A DNA stretch of 64,000 nt from positions 465,001 through 529,000 of the forward strand of contig NW_026110850.1 in assembly GCF_024679095.1 (NCBI RefSeq), read 5' to 3'. Shown here in pieces: positions 24,989 to 38,873 of the stretch. The first letter of the stretch is position 1. Every line of letters begins with the position of its first letter. The notes below the pieces were generated by a model. That model was not told the origin of the DNA, made no database searches, and worked only from the letters and a program-made list of their open reading frames with translations. Source of the stretch: Eriocheir sinensis. Its lineage: Eukaryota; Arthropoda; Malacostraca; Decapoda; Varunidae. A program made the translations under genes and the position numbers.

Positions 24989-27373
24989 TAGACCGAGGAT
25001 GTTTAGTGTTGAGGAAGGTGATAGCTGGGTGTTGTCAAAGAATAGGGATAGTTGTTTAGAAGATTGTGTCGAGTGGATAGGTGGAGAAACTGTTTTTGAG
25101 GCGTTGAAGGACACCAGGTTCTTCTTGCCCCAATCAGAAATAATAGCAAGGTCTGAGGCTAAGCGTTCTGCAGCCTCCAGCCTTGAGTCGTTAAGTTCCT
25201 GTAGGGTGGGTCTTCTATTAAAAGAAGTTGAGTAATGCAGAGTGGAATCATCGGCGTAGGAATGGATAGGACAGTTCGTTTTGGAAAGAAGGTCATCAAT
25301 GCACAACAGAAAAGAGTGGGAGATAGGACAGAACTCTGTGGGACACCACTGTTAATAGATTTAGGGGAAGAACAGTGACCGTCTACCACGGCAGAAATAG
25401 AACGGTCAGAAAGGAAACTGGAGATAAAGGTACAGAGAGAAGGATATAAACCGTAGGAGGGTAGTTTGGAAAGCAAATATTTGTGCCAGACCCTATCAAA
25501 AGCTTTTGATATGTCCAGCGCAATAGCAAAAGTTTCACCGAAACGGCTAAGAGAGGATGACCAAGAGTCAGTTAAGAAGGCTAGGAGATCACCAGTAGAA
25601 CGCCCTTGCGGAACCCACACTGGCGATCAAATAGAAGGTCAGAAGTGGAAAGGTGCTTTTAATCTTCCGGTTAAGGATTGATTCAAAAGCTTTAGATAGA
25701 CAAGAAAGTAAAGCTATAGGACGGTAGTTTGAGGGATTGGAGCGGTCACCCTTCTTAGGCACAGGCTGTATGAAGGCATACTTCAAGCAAAAAGGAAAGG
25801 TAGATGTTGACAGGCAGAGGCGAAAGAGTTTGACCAGGCAGGGTTACAGCACGGAGGCACAGTTTTAAGGACAATAGGAGGCACTCTATCAGGTCCATAA
25901 GCCTTCTGAGGATTGAGGCCAGAGGGCATAAAAACATCATTTGAAGAATCTTTATAACAGGCATAAAGGAGTCAGAGGGGGATGAGTAGGAGGAATATGC
26001 CCAGAATCGTCCAGAGTGGAGTTTTAGAAAAAGTTTGAGAGAAGAGTTCAGCCTTAGAGATAGATGAGACGGCAGTGTTGCCGTCAGGACTGAGGAGTGG
26101 AGGGAAAGATGAAGACGTGAAGTTGGAGGAGATGTTTTTGGCTAGATGCCAGAAGTCACGGGAAGAGTTAGAGAAAGCAAGGTTTTGGCATTTTCTATTA
26201 ATGAAATAGTTTTTGGTTAGTCGGAGAATAGATTTGGCACGATTTCGGGCAGAAATGTAAAGTTCATAATTAGCATTAGTTTGAAGGCTCTGGTACCTTT
26301 TGTGAGCTACCTCTCTATCATTGACAGCCCGAGAACAAGCGTGATTAAACCAAGGCTTTTTAGCGTGAGGAGTAGAGAAAGAACGAGGAATGTATGCCTC
26401 CATTCCAGAGACAATCACCTCTGTGATGCGCTGAGCACACACAGAGGGGTCTCTATCCTGGAAGCAATAATCATTCCACGGGAAATCGGAAAAGTACATC
26501 CTCAGGTCGTCCACCGAGCTGAAGTAAAATGCCAGAAGCATCGCCTCCTCGGTGGGTCCAGAGGGTGTACAGGAGCGATAGGACAGGATGCAGAAATAAG
26601 ATTGTGATCGGAGGAGCCCAACGGAGAGAACAGTTTGACAGAATAAGCAGAAGGGTTTGAGGTAAGGAAGAGGTCTAGAATGTTGGGCCGGTCTCCAAGA
26701 CGGTCGGGAATACGTGTAGGGTGCTGGACCAACTGCTCTAGGTCGTTGAGGATAGCAAAGTTGTAGGCTTGTTCACCAGGATGGTCAGTGAAAGAGGATG
26801 AAAGCCAAAGCTGGTGGTGAACATTGAAATCTCCTAGGATGGAGATTTCAGTGAAGGGAGATGGGTCAAGATGTGCTCCACTTTAGAACTCAAATAGTCA
26901 AAGAATTTTACATAGTTGGTAGAGTTAGGTGAGAGATAAACAGCACATATGTATTTATTAATAGAATGACAATGAAGTCTTAGCCAGATGGTGGAAAATT
27001 CAAAAGAGTCAAGGTCGTGGGCACGAGAGCAAGTGATGTCGTTGCGCACGTAGGCGCAACATCCAGCTTTGAATTGAAATTTAGGATACAGATAGTAGGA
27101 GGGAACAGAGTAGAGATTGCTGTCAGTAGCCTCAGAAACCGGTGTTTCGGTAAGGAAGAGAAGGTGAGGTTTAGAGGAGAAGAGATGATGTTCCACAGAA
27201 TGAAAATTAGAGCGAAGACCGCGAATGTTGCCGAAATTGAGAAGAAAGAGGTTCGAGGAGTTGTCAAGACACCTCTCGGGTCGGCAGCCAGAAAGGGAGT
27301 CCTCCCTGGGGGAATTTGTGGTCCCCCCCCCCAGGCGGGGACTCCGAGGCTTGGTGTAGGTGCGCCATTTTGA
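24989..27373 (-). mobile_element. LINE A 5' part: endonuclease and RT
   Basis: This is the only complete 5' half of LINE A. The reverse transcriptase frames (24983-26541) repeat copy 1 with extra frameshifts. Beyond the duplication edge the AP endonuclease follows: FLTETPVSE (catalytic glutamate), AVYLSPNS, the [18 protein letters not shown] region, and SSDHNLIS with the catalytic histidine. The extreme 5' part (27190-27373) is GC-rich with C11/G runs. No intact ORF1 is visible. Confidence 0.88.
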
Positions 27374-27588
27374 AATTTTAATTTTGGGAAAAGGTGTATA
27401 TGTTGTGTGAATGCAGTGTGGTGTGGATAAAGAGAGGATCTGTCTTTAGAGAACATGCTGAACTACTCTCCGGTGTTGGTGAGACAATAGGGAAACGGTT
27501 AGTGAGGACATGGGAAGGGTCTTTGGAGGGCTTCAGCTCCCTTCTCTCCTCCCATATATACCTCACCGGTAGTGGCTTGCGCCCGTTC

Positions 27589-27627
27589 GGTAGGTGTCTT
27601 CCTACCTACTGCAGGAAGACACCTACC
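27589..27627. repeat. perfect 15-bp hairpin
   Basis: Arms 27589-27603 (GGTAGGTGTCTTCCT) and 27613-27627 are exact reverse complements with a 9-base loop. An outer pair GCCCGT/ACGGGC extends the fold with small bulges. No adjacent gene explains it. Confidence 0.8.
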
Positions 27628-27712
27628 AAGAGTTACGGGCAGTGAGTAGTTTCTCCGTAAATACTTAATTTGAAACGCCTGGTCAACCGGGGGTTTAAAA
27701 TTGACAGCTTCT

Positions 27713-27888
<176 letters not shown>

Positions 27889-28152
27889 CTTTCATGTCTT
27901 TGTCTCTAGTTGTGTGTGTCTGTCCGTTGCTCGTCTGTCTGTATGCCCAGATGCCTACCAGTCTGTCACGAACAACTTTCACCAGTGAATAATACTTGAA
28001 TACTGAGTTCCACAGATTTATCTTTGACAGACCTTTTTTCCAGCACACATTATCCTAGCACACCTGTCTTTATGAAAAAAAATGGGAAAGGTTTACATAA
28101 CACTCCTTTCAGTCCCTTTGCCCTTCTCACCACCGCGATGGGACGGATGGAG

Positions 28153-28187
28153 CGGGGTGGGGGGGGGCGGGGGCTGGGGGGGGCAAG
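28153..28187 (+). repeat. G-run cluster, quadruplex-prone
   Basis: Runs of four to nine G separated by one to three other bases meet the pattern of an intramolecular G-quadruplex. No gene is attached. Confidence 0.6.
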
Positions 28188-28396
28188 GTGGGAGCTTGGC
28201 AGGGTGCGGCGGGCAGGTAGGACCCCCCGCAGAGTTGTCCATCGGTGGCGTCGCGGGAGAAGCTACTTTGTTGATCCGCTTTTATTTATGTAGAGTGAGG
28301 AGAGAGTCGCCGCCTTTCTCTCTAAGCCGACCGGCCGCGCTGAGTGGCTGTGTCGAAACAATCCTCAACGTCTTCATTTTCAGATGTGATGAGGAA

Positions 28397-28398
<2 letters not shown>

Positions 28399-28450
<52 letters not shown>
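28399..28450. repeat. (CA)n microsatellite
   Basis: About 26 CA units. Confidence 0.97.
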
Positions 28451-28458
<8 letters not shown>

Positions 28459-30000
28459 GTTTTATTGTGTGTGTGAGTGTGTTTGTGTGCGTGGTACGTA
28501 CTAATTAACTTTCTACGTAAATCAGTGACGGAGAAGCAGCTCAATTTTCCTTTACGTGCTGAGCAAACAACAAATTAAGTTTTACAGTTTCTATCCAGAC
28601 TCTTTTTTTTCTATTTCTGATTAACGTATATTTTTTTAAGAAGTTCGAAAAATGGAGGAGTGATAACTGGAAAATATTCATAACCCTTAATACTTTCTTA
28701 CACGTTTTCACTGTCACCGCCTCCGGCACTTGGCGCACGCAGCACGGCCGTCATGTGTGTGTGGAGGGAGCTGTGTAAATGTTTGGGATGTCCACCCATG
28801 TGGAACTGGTAAATATATTCATCAGGTTTTTAGGTATTTTGGTAAGAAAAAAACAGACAGGTAAACAGACGGACAACGACGAATGTTTCTTTCCTCATTG
28901 TCGGTCGCTTTCATTGTCTGCCCCCAAGTTGCAACATAAATATATATGTTACAAGTTATTGTTCTTGCTTAAGCGTTTTGAGAGAGCATAGCCTTAAGGG
29001 AGGAGGACAGTGCATTCTGAAGCGACTTCCTACAGACGATGACGTCCCTCACACTTCCTGAGTCTGAAGTACACCCACAGTCCATTCGGTACAAAACAAC
29101 TAAAGCTACGACACCATCAACACATCCAAGCAAACTACCATTAATCAGACTTTCCTGAATTTCAATCACCCCAACATGGCAGTTCGATAACTTATCGTAT
29201 AAGTAATCAACTGTTGGTGATACTTCACAGATAAGAAAAATTATGAATGTACAAGAATGGAACAGTTGGCCAACATAAACGCGATAAACTAGTTGGGTCA
29301 GTCTTCCAAGTCGTGCCGCGACCATAAGGAAACGTTCATAGCCCAAGGGCGCCGCGAAACCCCACGCCGAGGACAACTGGGTGATGAAGTGTAGGGTACA
29401 CATAGACAGCATCGGACTTCGTAATCAATGTGTGCAGACGCCAAAAAAGCTCCGTCGCCTGACCTGCCAATTAATGAACCTTGGGACTCACCGATACATG
29501 AACTGAAGCACCAAACACAGAGTTCCTGTTGACTTCTGGTAGTTGGTGTAGACTGTAGAGGATTTTTTTTTTCTTTTTCTATAGGCAATCAGCAGATCAT
29601 TGTTACAAGGCCGATATAGGGGTCGAAGGGGATCATCGGCCCAAGGGGAACAGGACGAGCACTGGGGGTTTGCCTGTGAATGGGAGGGTAAAGGAGGGCT
29701 GGGCATGTTCTCTTTGGTAATGCAAATATTTCGAAGATTATCAATATCTGTCTTATTACTGTCACTATGATGATGGACCTATTACTATGACATGACAGAG
29801 CCAAGGTTTGCATCATTCGTAGTGAGGTATTCTGAGTATCATATTATTGCATCGTATGTGTAGCAGATTGTTGAGTGTGTGCGTTAGACTTATCAAGAAA
29901 GTGAAACCTTCCATTAGAAGCACAATAAACAAAATGCAGCTCCGTAGTCCCTCTTCCATATGTGAATTACTGTTATAAATGCTGTATTGAATTATTATTT
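28451..30000. other. no recognisable gene
   Basis: Several short open frames exist (for example 28969-29412 and 29298-29588 on the minus strand) but none shows a domain, repeated family or exon signals that I can support. Confidence 0.5.
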
Positions 30001-30190
30001 TTTTTTTTTTTACAGTATTGCCTATTGCGCCGGTAGGCATCTTCCCGGTGGGGCCTGATGGTCGGCCCAAGGCTTCTTCCAGGTGGGGCCTGATGGTCGG
30101 CCCAAGGCTTCTTCCAGGTGGGGCCTGATGGTCGGCCCAGCCCGTTGTGGCGCAGGCAAGTGTTTATAGTGGCGCCATCTTGCATTTACG
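30001..30190 (-). mobile_element. SINE with three internal 35-bp units
   Basis: A minus-strand SINE 3' half begins (plus strand) with a T12 tail and GCGCCGGTAGGC. It has three tandem copies of GGTGGGGCCTGATGGTCGGCC-type units, then GCGCAGGCAAGTGTTTATAGT and GCGCCATCTTGCA. Confidence 0.8.
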
Positions 30191-30391
30191 ATAGAGAAAG
30201 GATTATTTGTGAGCTTTCACTGTCATATTCGTAACTGATGCCGCCAGCGATAGCCGAGAAGCCGCTCCTTTATTACGGAGATCTTAACACATGTTTGATC
30301 GTAATAATCAGTAAGTATCGACCCCCGAGTTCAGGGGCGTCGTTAACTTCATACCCAAATATCCAATAGCGCGCACTGTACTAGTAGATTA

Positions 30392-30426
<35 letters not shown>

Positions 30427-30699
30427 AGTACAATGATACATCTCTATAAATCAAGGTCCCCGAACACACATTCACCACACCGATTTCGATAAAGCCCAAA
30501 AGCACCTGACTCTTGGCATTCCTCGACTTTCGGTTCCACTCAGCTATCTGATCAGCGAGTCTTTCAGCCTTTTAGAGTTGGGTTCATTATCTGACAGAGC
30601 TTTTGCTGGTGGCTGTACGTCCTGTCTCGCATCTCGCCTTTTGCCTCCGGGACATGAAAGATGTGTGGTCATGTTCGCCTGTTTGTGTACATTTTTCTG
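30191..30699. other. no recognisable gene
   Basis: Contains a short (CT)n at 30396-30425 and otherwise nothing I can assign. Confidence 0.5.
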
Positions 30700-30895
30700 T
30701 TGGTTCTTTTTGGACACTCCTTTGACTTCTATTCAGAAGCAGTAAGTACCGGGCTTTTTTTTACGCCCTTGAACTATCTCCTTAGCTGTAAAAAAAAATG
30801 TTAGGGAATAAAAGTCCCTCCTGAAAACAGGCTTTTTTTCACACTTTCTTTTTGTTGCCCTTGAGTTGCTTCCTGTGCTGTAAACAAACAAACAA
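30700..30895 (+). mobile_element. LINE A-type 3' tails, two fragments
   Basis: GAAGCAGTAAGTACCGGGC, a T-run, ACGCCCTTGAACT and GCTGTAAAAAAAA match the LINE A 3' end at 11520-11610. A second diverged copy of the same tail (TTGCCCTTGAGTTGC, CTGTAAACAAACAAAC) follows directly. Confidence 0.65.
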
Positions 30896-31466
30896 ACAAA
30901 AAAGAAAAGATTAGGATGTAGTGATGTTCCTTTTCTTCAGCACCGTTACGAAGGAAAAGTCTGACTCGCATCGTAGCAAAAAAAATACCGATAATGACAA
31001 ACCCTTTCTTTATGGGCGCTGTAAACATACTGGTAAGAGTGCAGCTTTACGAGGGAGGAGCCCCACCCAGCCCAATCACGACTGACTTTTAGAAGACACC
31101 CGGACGAATGACCTCTCTGCGCCACTGCTTCTTTTACCTGATAGCCCTTAATGGTCGAGGGTAAGTCTGGTGCTGTGGCCTGCATTCTGGGGAGATCCGC
31201 TTCTCTTATACGTTTTCCGTCACAGCACCTGTTCGCGGCACCACTGTATATTTACTGTAGCCGCCACTGGCGGCTTGGGCAGGATAAATCAGAAGACCCG
31301 TCTTGTTTTACTCGCTTTTAATATGCGTGTAAACCTGAGTGAGGTAAAAGAGTACAACTCATCAGCACGTGTCAATCAACACAATACAATTAATGCAGCC
31401 ACATCAAATACACCAAATGTCACCTTATCCTATGACACAACGTCAAACTTATAATACTGTGGGTAG

Positions 31467-31816
31467 GCGGTGGCCGAAGTGATAGCGTACTGGACCCACA
31501 TTCGCCGCGTGATGGACGACGCGGGTTCGAATCCTCACGCTACCACTCGGATTTTTCAGTCACCGCCGAGTGGCTTAAAACTACCCACATGCTGTCCTGA
31601 AGACCACCCATCAACCCGGACTCTAGAGGAAGCCGTCCAAGCGAATCAAGAACGAGTTCCGGGGGGCAGCATGAGCCAATGCAAGATGGCGCCACTATAA
31701 ACACTCGCCTGCGCCAGAACGGGCCGACCATCAGGCCCCACCTGGAAGAAGCCTTGGGCCGACCATCAGGCCCCACCGGGAAGATGCCTACCGGCGCAAT
31801 AGGCAACAACATAAAA
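31467..31816 (+). mobile_element. full-length tRNA-derived SINE
   Basis: The head has GGTGGCCGAAGTGATAGC (A-box type, with the GGCCGA of class II tRNA-Leu/Ser) and GGGTTCGAATCC, a perfect B box, 56 bases later. A body of about 130 bases follows, then the 3' half shared with the copies at 8345, 9990 and 30001 (two 35-bp units, CTACCGGCGCAATAGGC) and an A14 tail at about 31813. This copy links head and tail and defines the family at about 350 bp. Confidence 0.8.
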
Positions 31817-32738
31817 AAAAAAAAAAATAAATAAATAAACACAATTATTGAGGGGTCTAATAATAGCTTCGTAATCCGTCGTAAGAGCCTTGCGTTCCCT
31901 TTGTCTCTCGTCTCCTCGCCACGGGAAGGACACCCACGCTCCCGCCTCTCTTCTTCTCGCCTAGCGTCTGTCCTCCTCGCTTGAGGCAAGGCCTGCTATG
32001 GCGCCGTATCTGACCCTTGGGTCAGGCATGACATCAATCACTGTTCCCAATTATCTGAAGATTATGCTGAGTTCGGCGTCTCTGCGCTGACTCTACGCGC
32101 TGACTCATGGACTCTGAGGCGCCCATCGCCACCCCACCACACGTACCAAACTCCTCACATACATTTTCTACCATTACAGTTACCATTACAGTTAATATCT
32201 TATCTTAATACAAACATGTAGCATCATAATACATAAACCACTATTACATTAAGACATTACATGCAATCCAACTAATATTACTACATACTGACATGACATT
32301 ACGTCATTAGTTACCATCTTATAAACAACACATCGTAGGCACGACTACACTGTGTGAGAGTGGCGGGAGGGGAGGGGGGAAAGCAGCCCATTGAGGAGGA
32401 ACCTTAAGCAGGGCACCGAAGCTTAGCAACCCGTTTCTCCCTGAGTCGTTCCCATAGGCCTAACAGTCACTACCGTCATCAATCATAAAGCAGATGATTT
32501 GTGAGCCGTCCGTTGAGGTGCCGCGAAGACCGGTAGGAGGTCCACTCTTGCCCGGGGTGTTGGTGGCGAGAGGCGTGCAGGTACTACATCTGGTCAGTGA
32601 CCTGCAGTCCCTACCCAAAGGAGAGGCTAATGAGAAAAAGTAGTACGTCAATATTCTTTAGTGATTTTCTCTGAGCCACTATTAAAATGTCAGGAAGAAT
32701 AAGAGCTTAGTGTCGTATGCTATAGCTCACTCACTCAC

Positions 32739-32740
<2 letters not shown>
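31817..32740. other. no recognisable gene
   Basis: Mixed sequence with a TACATT/ACATTA-rich stretch (about 32155-32330). No supported gene. Confidence 0.5.

Positions 32741-32790
<50 letters not shown>
32741..32790. repeat. (CA)n microsatellite
   Basis: About 25 CA units. Confidence 0.97.
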
Positions 32791-32795
<5 letters not shown>

Positions 32796-33033
32796 AAGTA
32801 TTCTCCCGGACGTTCCACCACCACCTCTATCTTCGTACCGTTTACTTATTCTTCAACGCTTACACTTTGGTTGGTTAGTTATTTGGCTGATAGAGACAGG
32901 CGTGCAACAATACAATCAAATATTCAGTCATTACTCAGATCCTTAAAAAAAACTATCTAAAGAGTGTGATAGTTTTGGACCAGCATATATTAGCGTGTCA
33001 GTGAATAAAATGATTCGCTAAATCTTGAGTCTT

Positions 33034-33256
33034 TGGTCGGCATTATAAGACACTTTCGGCTCTCACATCGGCTATTTCTAAAGGTCAAAGAGGGAGTCAG
33101 TCGGGTTCTAATGAGTGTTTCTTTAGGTTCACGGTACAGAAGAAGGGTCAAACTACCAACAGGGCCATAAAACTACTCCTGGAAATGCCCAAAACTCCTA
33201 CGAAAGCCTCGTCAAATATGTAAACTTAAGTGACGAAACGTTTAGTACTACGGCCC
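33034..33256. mobile_element. MITE, second Harbinger-like copy
   Basis: Diverged copy of 2292-2512 in the same orientation: shared blocks include CTATTTCTAAAGGTCAAAGAG, ACAGAAGAAGGGTCAAACTAC and CGTCAAATATGT. Terminal repeats are still recognisable (GGTCGGCATTATAAGAC and, inverted, GGGCCGTAGTACTAAAC), but no target duplication can be seen. Confidence 0.7.
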
Positions 33257-33604
33257 ATATTTATGTTCCCTCGGCCAGTGACTCGACGCGCGTACCCTCG
33301 GCGGGGAGTGGCTCCGGTGCTGCCGCCTTACGCCTTTACCTGACCGTCGGCGGCAACATGACTTTCCACTTCACCTCTGTGTTGCTCACCGCCTCAAGGT
33401 CACCAGCTGTTCTGTGACCGTGGGGTACTACAAAACGAAATTATTTTAGGAAACGCTATTAATGTCTTATATGAAGGTTAACATTTATCATTTGTACAGG
33501 TAAAGGAATACTGTTTCTATTGATTTTCTTGTAAGTGCACTGTAATTACTATCTTATTACTATTATTATGATTATTATTATTGTTACTATTATTACTTTT
33601 ATTA

Positions 33605-33708
<104 letters not shown>

Positions 33709-33876
33709 GCAAGTACTGCTATCACTCCTTATAATGATATTGTAAACTTTAGTATATCTATTTAGTAAATGAATACGTTCCTGAACTATGTTTTTGTAGA
33801 ATATTTTACTTCATATTTCGACTTCGACATGTTCAAAAGATAATCAAAGATGTCAAGAGGAAAAACTAGGAATGGC

Positions 33877-33877
<1 letters not shown>

Positions 33878-33945
<68 letters not shown>
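33878..33945. repeat. (GT)n microsatellite
   Basis: About 34 GT units. Confidence 0.97.
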
Positions 33946-35012
<1,067 letters not shown>

Positions 35013-35711
35013 TGCTGAAACTTCAAACTAATATATCGATCAATCCATAATACACGACCTCCTGACACCCGGAGGAGAACGAAGCAATGTGAAAATATCA
35101 AGACATTTCTTTGGTGGCGGTGAAATTTTTGAACAAAAGAGCCTTCGTATTCCAGACTGCTCTGTACAGAAAAGATGTGACAGGAAATAAAAAAAAAAAC
35201 TGGATATATGTTATGAACAATGAATAGGCGTGGAAATGTGTACAAAATCTTTGCTGCAAGGCCAAGCACTAAGAGGAGCCAACACTTCGTAAATTCAAAG
35301 GAAACATTCTTCTAAATTTTGATGGAAATTTATAAGCTTGAGCAGAACTGGAGAGAGCAAGTCAGCCGGTTTACTGAACATTTAAGCCTCTCAGTAAAAT
35401 TTATTGAGCCTTGATGAGAGGGTGAACAAAGGCTGAACATTAGTGGTGGGTTTCACAAGAGGTTAAGAAGCCCCTCCTTAGGTCAGCAACTTGATGGCAA
35501 GAAAAACAAAATTAGAAGTGGACATGATCAGAACACTTCACTGCAGCCGATCCACCAGCGGGGAAAATGTTGAGCTGAGACTGATTATTTTTTAGGGTGT
35601 GGGTGCTCGAGGTGTATAGGGATTTTTTTTTCCTTTTATGTTCTACCAAGACGAGCGTGTTCGATATATTTTCAGTAACAACACGCACGCCCTAACAATG
35701 TGGGGGACGAT
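35013..35711. other. no recognisable gene
   Basis: No gene, repeat family or exon signal that I can support. Confidence 0.5.
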
Positions 35712-35860
35712 TTTTTTTTTTTTTTTTTTTTTTTTACAGCAAAGGAGACAGATCAAGGGCTTAAAAAAAACAATAATAAAAAAAGCCCGCTACTTACTGC
35801 CCCTAAAAAGATTGGAGAGGAGTGGCCGAAAGAGAAGTTTAATCACTGTATTTTTTTTTT
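35712..35860 (-). mobile_element. LINE A-type 3' tail fragment
   Basis: Plus-strand order T24, ACAGCAAAGGAGACAG, AAAAAAGCCCGCTACTTACTGC, GTGGCCGAAAG matches 15289-15405, the 3' end of LINE A, with divergence. Confidence 0.75.
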
Positions 35861-36719
35861 TTTACAGTATTTTATCCGTTATTTGCTACGGAAAATACTC
35901 TGTACTCTGGATTACGGAGCATACCGTAAAATTGATCATAAAATGTTTTCTGTTTGGCAGATAATCAAAGATCTGTTTCTTGAGAAATATCTGGACTACA
36001 ATATCGAGTATGTTTTAGGTCACTGCTATGCCTACAAGTAGAATACGAGGCCAAAACTAGATTATTGAAAGATATCATAAGTTTTCAGACGATATCTGGC
36101 ATCTCTCACTCCGAATCATTGCTAGATACCATCTTCTGCTCCCCCTAATATTCTCTTGTAGTGAAATGTCGAAGAAAGTAGTAAATACAAGTTGCTACGT
36201 CAGTTATTCGTATCGTAATAATTATTTTCGTGAAAAAATAATAATTTCGACATCTTCGAGTCTTATGTAGGAGCAAGAGGAAGAGCTAAGGGATATCCTT
36301 CCATCTGCAGCAGCATCATAAACTCGGTAAGATATATTTCATTATTTTTAGACGTTACTATTAAGCCTTCCAGTTATTCTCCACATCATTATCATGTTTT
36401 GAGCCATGAGGATCTTGGTCATGGTCTAGCTTGGCCGCCCATTGTTTACAAAAAACTCCCGCCATAATCAGCTGAGCGTCGCGTCTCACTGACACCCCGC
36501 TTCCTCCTCTCTTGTGTCGTTTCCGTGGATTTCATCCCTTATTGCTGTGAGTGGATGAGATGTACTGTCTCAAATGCATGTACTGCACTTTGTGGTAATA
36601 GATTAAAGTGGTAGTCAGTTGTTAAATCATAGTAGTTTTAAAATTCTGCTAGTTCTGCTGCATGTGACTCTTCCCGTCTGGGTTCCTCATAATTGCTGAT
36701 GGTTGAATCTTGTTCACAA

Positions 36720-38873
36720 TGGACACATAATTTGCATGTCCTTTGTGCAGTCATATTTCTAGGACAATGAAGGGTTATGTAGAGCATTGTCAGTTCCACT
36801 CAAATGATTATTCAAAACTATTCAAATGCCCTGTTAAGGGATGCAAGAGTGAAATGCCTTCATACACAGCATTTAGAACTCATGTCTATCGTGATCATCA
36901 AGTCGTGAAGTCACACAAGGTTTCTGATCAGTTATTAGCAGCCAATATTGGTCCATTACAGTGCAATGTAGCAAGGTGCCACAAATATGCAGTGAAATGC
37001 AGGAATTACTGAAGCACTTAAGACAGGATATAACTAATGGTGTAATAATACAGTGTCCTTTTACCATGTGCCAGGAATTTTCTAAGAAGCCCTCATTTTC
37101 TACTCATTTATCCAGACATCATAGAAGCAATTCAGTGCATGACATCATGATAGAGTCTTGTACAAGCTCAAGTACTGCAACGGAACATTCACAAGAAACA
37201 GAACATGATGTCTCATATATGGACTCTGAAATCATTGGTACTCTTGAAGATGAAAACCTATTCTTAAGAAATATAGCTTTGTTTTATTTGAAACTACAAG
37301 CAAAACAGTTGCTACCGTCCTCAGTCATTCAATATATAGATGAAGAGTTTCAGAATATTCACAGCTTTAGTCTTAAATTTTCCATACAAAAACTAACTGA
37401 CTCTTTGCAAGAACTTTGTATTCCTGAGGATAAACATAAATATATAATCAGTGATATTTATGGATCAGATGTCTTTCTCAATTGCAGCCGTGGGCCCCTT
37501 AGATCTGGTTATAGCCGCACTTCATTTTTCAAAGAAAATTATAAGTATGTTGAGCCACAGTGTCATCATCTAGGAAAAAATCAGTTTAACAGAGAATGCT
37601 CATTTCATTATATACCAATAAGTGAAAAAATAAGAAGTCTTTTTACAGATGAATCTGTTTGTAATAAATTCAGAGTAACAATGCAGAATGAGAATGAAGG
37701 TTCAGGTGAAGAGTGCTTCAGAGATATTACTGATGGACTTGCCTTCAAGAATAATGTACTATTCAGGGATAAGCCTAACTCATTAAGGATTATACTTTAT
37801 CAAGATAGCCTTGAAATTTGCAATCCACTTGGTTCAAGTAAGGCAAAGCATAAAATCCTTGCTGTGTACATGACACTAGGAAATTTTAGACCTTATCTCC
37901 GTTATGTGGTTGATAACACTCTTCTTGTGATGTTATGTAAAAAGAAAGATTTGAAACATTTTGGCCATGAAAGAATATTTCATAAATTAATGGAAGATTT
38001 GAAGTACACTGAAACCAATGGAATTGAAATTAATAATCAAGTTTTGCAAGGCACTTTGTTCTGTATATTAGGTGATAATTTAGGTGCTCAAAGTATTGGT
38101 GGGTTTGCAGAAAATTTTAGTACAATGGAGCATTTCTGCCGATACTGTACCATCTCCTCAGCTGACTTTCTCTCTGACCCTTTATGTGTCAGTACAAAGA
38201 GGACAAGTTAAAATTATAATTTAGCCATTCAACGCCTTTCAGAGGAGGACTGTACCTCATATATGATCAATGCCATTAAATTTGATTCTTCTTTCAACTC
38301 CTTAAATTATTACCATGTGTGTAATTCAGGCCTTCCACCTTGTTTGGCTCATGATTTATTTGAAGGAATTGCCAATTATGATGCAGCTATAATCATACAG
38401 AATCTTGCAAGAGAAAAAAAATGGTCTACCTATTCAGAGCTCAACCAGCGATTGGATAGTTTTCATTATCTTGACACAGATGCCAGCTCAAAGCCCTGCC
38501 ATTTAAATGTAAGAGGTGATAAATTAGGGAGCAAAGCTGTTCAAAACTGGTACTTGATTAGGTTGTTGCCAGTAATTATTAGTGACAAGATTCAGGATGC
38601 AAATGATCCAGTTTGGCAGCAGTTTTTGTTACTCCATGACATTGTAGAACTTGTTTGTGCCCATCGAATTAAGGATTCTCAAATAGCTTATCTTGATGTG
38701 CTCATTGATGAGTGCCTGGAGAGCAGATACATCAGCTTTCCCAATGTAAAGTTAAGACCAAAGCACCACTTCCTAAAGCACCCTCCTAGGCTAATAATGG
38801 AATTTGGACCTTTAATTCACCTTTGGACCTTACGATTTGAGAGCAAGCACTGTTTCTTCAAGAAATGCATTAA
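36720..38873 (+). pseudogene. C2H2 zinc-finger / transposase-like multicopy gene, broken
   Basis: An ATG at 36720 is followed by a stop in codon 4, then a frame with C2H2-like fingers (CPLC..H..H, CPVKGC..H...H). A shift at about 36985-37005 leads to a frame open to 38211 with another finger (CPFTMC...HLSRHH), a long central domain, and a TAA at 38208-38210. The same frame then continues to 38873 with LPPCLAHDLFEG, AVQNWYLIRLLP, LRPKHHFLKHPP and the LWTLRFESKH block. This architecture belongs to a protein family that is strongly multiplied in animal genomes and probably comes from a DNA transposon, possibly the Kyakuja/Dileera/Zisupton group, which I cannot confirm. The gene ends exactly where the LTR element begins; the last 28 codons of the open frame are LTR sequence. 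Confidence 0.75.

Larger units (their letters stand above)
19731..26480. repeat. tandem segmental duplication, copy 2
   Basis: This is a near-identical second copy of 13007-19730. At its right end LINE A continues without interruption into 26481-27373, so copy 2 keeps the ancestral right junction and copy 1 keeps the ancestral left junction. Confidence 0.93.

Noticed and set aside
28969..29588. Overlapping minus-strand frames of 96-147 codons
   Set aside because: No domain, no splice or promoter signals, and no repeated family; length is within chance for this base composition.
31467..31546. Possible functional tRNA gene
   Set aside because: A and B boxes are present but the acceptor stem does not close and the sequence continues into a SINE body with poly-A tail.
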